Origin: CAZBDV01 sp964490765
Lineage (GTDB): Bacteria; Cloacimonadota; Cloacimonadia; Cloacimonadales; JAJBBL01
Assembly (NCBI GenBank): GCA_964490765.1
Contig: CAZBDV010000010.1
Location: forward strand, 16,000-79,999
Direction of reading: 5' to 3'
Length of the DNA: 64,000 nt
This document shows, piece after piece, positions 61,718 through 64,000 of this stretch. The translations under genes were made by a program, and so were the position numbers. The stretch's first letter is position 1; each line of letters begins with the position of its first letter. The notes beneath the pieces were generated by a model that was not told the origin of the DNA, did no database searches, and saw nothing but the letters and a program-made list of their open reading frames with translations.

Positions 61718-64000
61718 TTACTTCAGGATCATCATTTTTTTTGTTGAGGTATATCTGCCTGATTTCATACGGTAGAGGTAGATACCGCTTCCTACTTTCC
61801 TGCCCTGCTTATCTTTGCCAGTCCAGATTGCTGAGTATTCGCCTGGAGAATGACGCTCATCTACAAGAGTTGCTAAATGCTGGCCGGTAATATTGAAGAT
61901 CTCGATCTTGACTTCCGCTTCCCGATCCAGAGAGTAATGTATCGTGGTTTCCGGGTTAAAGGGGTTAGGATAGTTGCCGTGCAGGTCAGTAGTTAGTGGA
62001 ATGCTGATCTCATCTTCATCTACTGAGGTAGTTATCTCAATCTCAATTTCCAGAATATTGGTTTCACCAACAGAGAAAATGCCTACAACACTGTATATGT
62101 ATGTTCCCGGAGTGACTACTTCGTCGCTGTAGGACATTTCTGTAACTCCTTCGGCAATGATCTCATCATTCCGATTGATTGTGAAGCCGAAAAATTCTCT
62201 TTCAGTTGAATTTCTGTCTGGTCCTGGAATCTTCAGCTCCTGAACGGTTTTTATCAAAGATTCGAGCCATTCCCAACTCAGTTGTAACTCATTGCCAATA
62301 AGCAGTGCTTCCAGATTGGTGATCTGGGGGATGGGGACATCAATCTCGGTCTCCAGGGTGTTGGTTGCACCATCACTGAAATAACCGGTTACACTGTAGC
62401 TCGTAAAGCCGGGTAAAACGGATTCATCTATATAACCGGTCTGCATGACACCTTCAGCAATCACTTCACTGTTGCGAATAATGGTGAAACCGAGAAAACT
62501 CCTGTCTTGTAATGTGGATTCAAGCTCATCCGCTACCATTTCTCTCTCAAGTCTGTTATCGGGTATTACCCATTGCCAGGAGAGTTGCACATTACGTCCT
62601 GTCATTACAGCCTTCAGATTTTCTATCTCATCAGTAACGATCTGGATCTCGGTATAGAGCATGTCTGTATTACCATTGGTGAATGTTCCAATGACGGTAT
62701 AATTGTAGGTTCCGGGCGATAACGCTTCATCCGTGTAAGTCAAGTCCATAACCTCTTCGGCTAACACCGCTCCATTACGGGTAATCGAGAAACCGAGCAG
62801 ATCACGGTTACTTCTTCCCTGATAATTTTTTCCTGTTACTGCTCCTCTATTGAACCATTCCCAGGAGAGATGGACATCCATACCATCCAGAGTTGCCTGA
62901 AAATTGGTAATATTGGGGAAAATTTCTTCGTATTCAACCGGGTTGGAAAATTCGGGTTCAGAGATAACATTATTGGTATATAGCGAGCGAACAGCATAAC
63001 CGTAAGTACCGTTGACTAAAGCTGTAATACCTGTATCAGAATAGTATGGCGTCTCTATCGTTGCCAGTTCTGTCCAGCTGTTTTCGTTCTCCAGTTCCTC
63101 ATAAGGGAAACGATACACGATAAAAGCTTCCAGAAGTCTGACATCATTCTGAGTTGTGAGGGAAGGGGGTTGCCAGTTCAGATCAACAGCGCTATGATCT
63201 GGATTAAGAGCAGCAACGATATTACCTGGTGGATAGGCGATCTCATTAACGATAATGGCTCCTAGGTCAAGATCATCTTCTCCCACTGTCAGTTCACCAT
63301 TATAGGGAGCATAGCCGGAAGCATTGACAGTTATGTAATAGGTCTGTCCACAATACACACCGGATATAGAGAAGAGGCCATTGGTACCCGATACGGTATC
63401 ATAGGTATTATATCCCGAGAAGCTGACCGTAGCTCCAACCAGCCCGATATCGGGGTAATCACTTCCCACAACCTGCCCCGAGACAGTGATGATATCGAGT
63501 TCTTCCAGGTAGTAGTTGATAGTAGTAGTCTGGTTCTCTTCGATCAGAACGTCCTCCAGGATAACCAGGTCGTATCCGACAAGGTGTGCACTCACGTCAT
63601 AAGTTCCAGTGGGAACTCCAGAGAGAGAAAAATAACCGCTGGTATTGGTCGTGGTTTGGAAATTGGTATTGAGAATCGTTATCGTGGTACCGGAAAGAGG
63701 ATTACTGTTGGCCAGATCATAAACATAACCGTTTAGAGAACCTGTAGTTCCCTCTATACCGACGTGATATATTCGCCAGTAATTGATATTCCAGGTGCTT
63801 GCTCCGAAGGAACGAAATCTGATACGTCCTGTCTGATTCTGATAATCGTTGAGCGGAATTGTCAGTAACTCTCCTCCGGAAGAACCCCAATCGGATCCGC
63901 TGTGTGTCCAGAGGACATTGACCTGGTCACCGACAAGCAGGGCGATCTCGAAAGCTTCATTCTGATATGAGAAGTAGTTTACCCACTGGGTAATGTGAAG
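61718..64000 (-). CDS. Secreted multi-domain FN3/carboxypeptidase-regulatory protein, N-terminus outside window
   Basis: A GTG at 63595 could be read as a start, but the frame stays open to the window edge without a stop and encodes more domains, so the gene is truncated by the window. The visible 760 residues include a jellyroll-like piece at the edge, two carboxypeptidase-regulatory-like domains (S-G-Y-F-S-L-S-G-V-P-T-G-T-Y and G-L-F-S-I-S-G-V-Y-C-G), one FN3, then three near-identical FN3-like repeats of about 90-100 residues each containing L-x-W-x-W and F-L/F-G-F-T/S-I-x-R-N. The sorting tail ends it (N-Y-P-N-P-F-N-P, F-N-I-T-G-Q, W-T-G-K-D). Confidence 0.88.
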   Translation of the reverse strand, partial: LHITQWVNYFSYQNEAFEIALLVGDQVNVLWTHSGSDWGSSGGELLTIPLNDYQNQTGRIRFRSFGASTWNINYWRIYHVGIEGTTGSLNGYVYDLANSNPLSGTTITILNTNFQTTTNTSGYFSLSGVPTGTYDVSAHLVGYDLVILEDVLIEENQTTTINYYLEELDIITVSGQVVGSDYPDIGLVGATVSFSGYNTYDTVSGTNGLFSISGVYCGQTYYITVNASGYAPYNGELTVGEDDLDLGAIIVNEIAYPPGNIVAALNPDHSAVDLNWQPPSLTTQNDVRLLEAFIVYRFPYEELENENSWTELATIETPYYSDTGITALVNGTYGYAVRSLYTNNVISEPEFSNPVEYEEIFPNITNFQATLDGMDVHLSWEWFNRGAVTGKNYQGRSNRDLLGFSITRNGAVLAEEVMDLTYTDEALSPGTYNYTVIGTFTNGNTDMLYTEIQIVTDEIENLKAVMTGRNVQLSWQWVIPDNRLEREMVADELESTLQDRSFLGFTIIRNSEVIAEGVMQTGYIDESVLPGFTSYSVTGYFSDGATNTLETEIDVPIPQITNLEALLIGNELQLSWEWLESLIKTVQELKIPGPDRNSTEREFFGFTINRNDEIIAEGVTEMSYSDEVVTPGTYIYSVVGIFSVGETNILEIEIEITTSVDEDEISIPLTTDLHGNYPNPFNPETTIHYSLDREAEVKIEIFNITGQHLATLVDERHSPGEYSAIWTGKDKQGRKVGSGIYLYRMKSGRYTSTKKMMILK

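Overview
The window looks like a chromosomal segment from a Gram-negative anaerobe, probably of Candidatus Cloacimonadota or a neighbouring FCB-group lineage. That placement is inference. It rests on nine secreted proteins with the same C-terminal sorting module (Y-P-N-P-F-N-P, Y-N-I-R-G-Q, W-D-G, S-G-I-Y-F, ending K-M-L-L-L-K), an Omp85/BamA gene, an Na+-NQR-type operon, and an anaerobe-type hybrid-cluster/flavodiiron operon. No rRNA, prophage, transposase or CRISPR array was seen.

Layout. 1-11.7 kb: the end of a Bor-like lipoprotein, a secreted M28 peptidase, a tight minus-strand operon (molybdopterin oxidoreductase, dihydrofolate reductase, ankyrin protein), a GGND-repeat exported protein and a large secreted subtilase. 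11.8-16.4 kb: a nitrosative/oxidative stress operon (4Fe-4S protein, TetR regulator, Hcp, flavodiiron protein) closed by a terminator. 16.6-19.0 kb: a CsgG-like lipoprotein cluster. 19-25.2 kb: FetAB-like transporter, a heterodimeric ABC exporter preceded by a short ORF and a terminator (possible attenuator), and an MscS channel. 25.4-32.4 kb: a DUF3078-like outer-membrane protein, secreted RCC1-like and FN3 proteins, and a small operon holding a frameshifted effector-binding gene. 32.8-35.4 kb: bamA and two tRNAs (Pro-TGG, Val-TAC). 35.4-37.6 kb: a direct-repeat spacer and a soluble HExxH protein with a C-terminal HhH domain.

37.7-45.6 kb: a two-component system (cytoplasmic TPR histidine kinase plus sigma-54 activator) lies divergent to two secreted proteins whose upstream region holds an excellent sigma-54 promoter. 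45.6-47 kb: a degenerate spacer with an 8-bp-period array, a REP-like hairpin, a decayed sorting-tail fragment and a small membrane-anchored protein. 47-48.7 kb: a secreted metzincin protease; a collapsed copy of it sits at about 55 kb. 48.8-54.7 kb: a GT4/GH130 cluster, probably for making or turning over a mannoside polymer. 55.3-56.9 kb: a secreted GLUG-repeat protein. 57.2-61.5 kb: an nqrBCDEF operon with no nqrA beside it. 61.7 kb to the end: a partial secreted multi-domain protein.

Three things deserve priority: the short-ORF/terminator arrangement before the ABC exporter, the sigma-54 circuit controlling secreted proteins, and the nqrA-less NQR operon whose B subunit is short and has Ser where Thr is expected at the flavin site.
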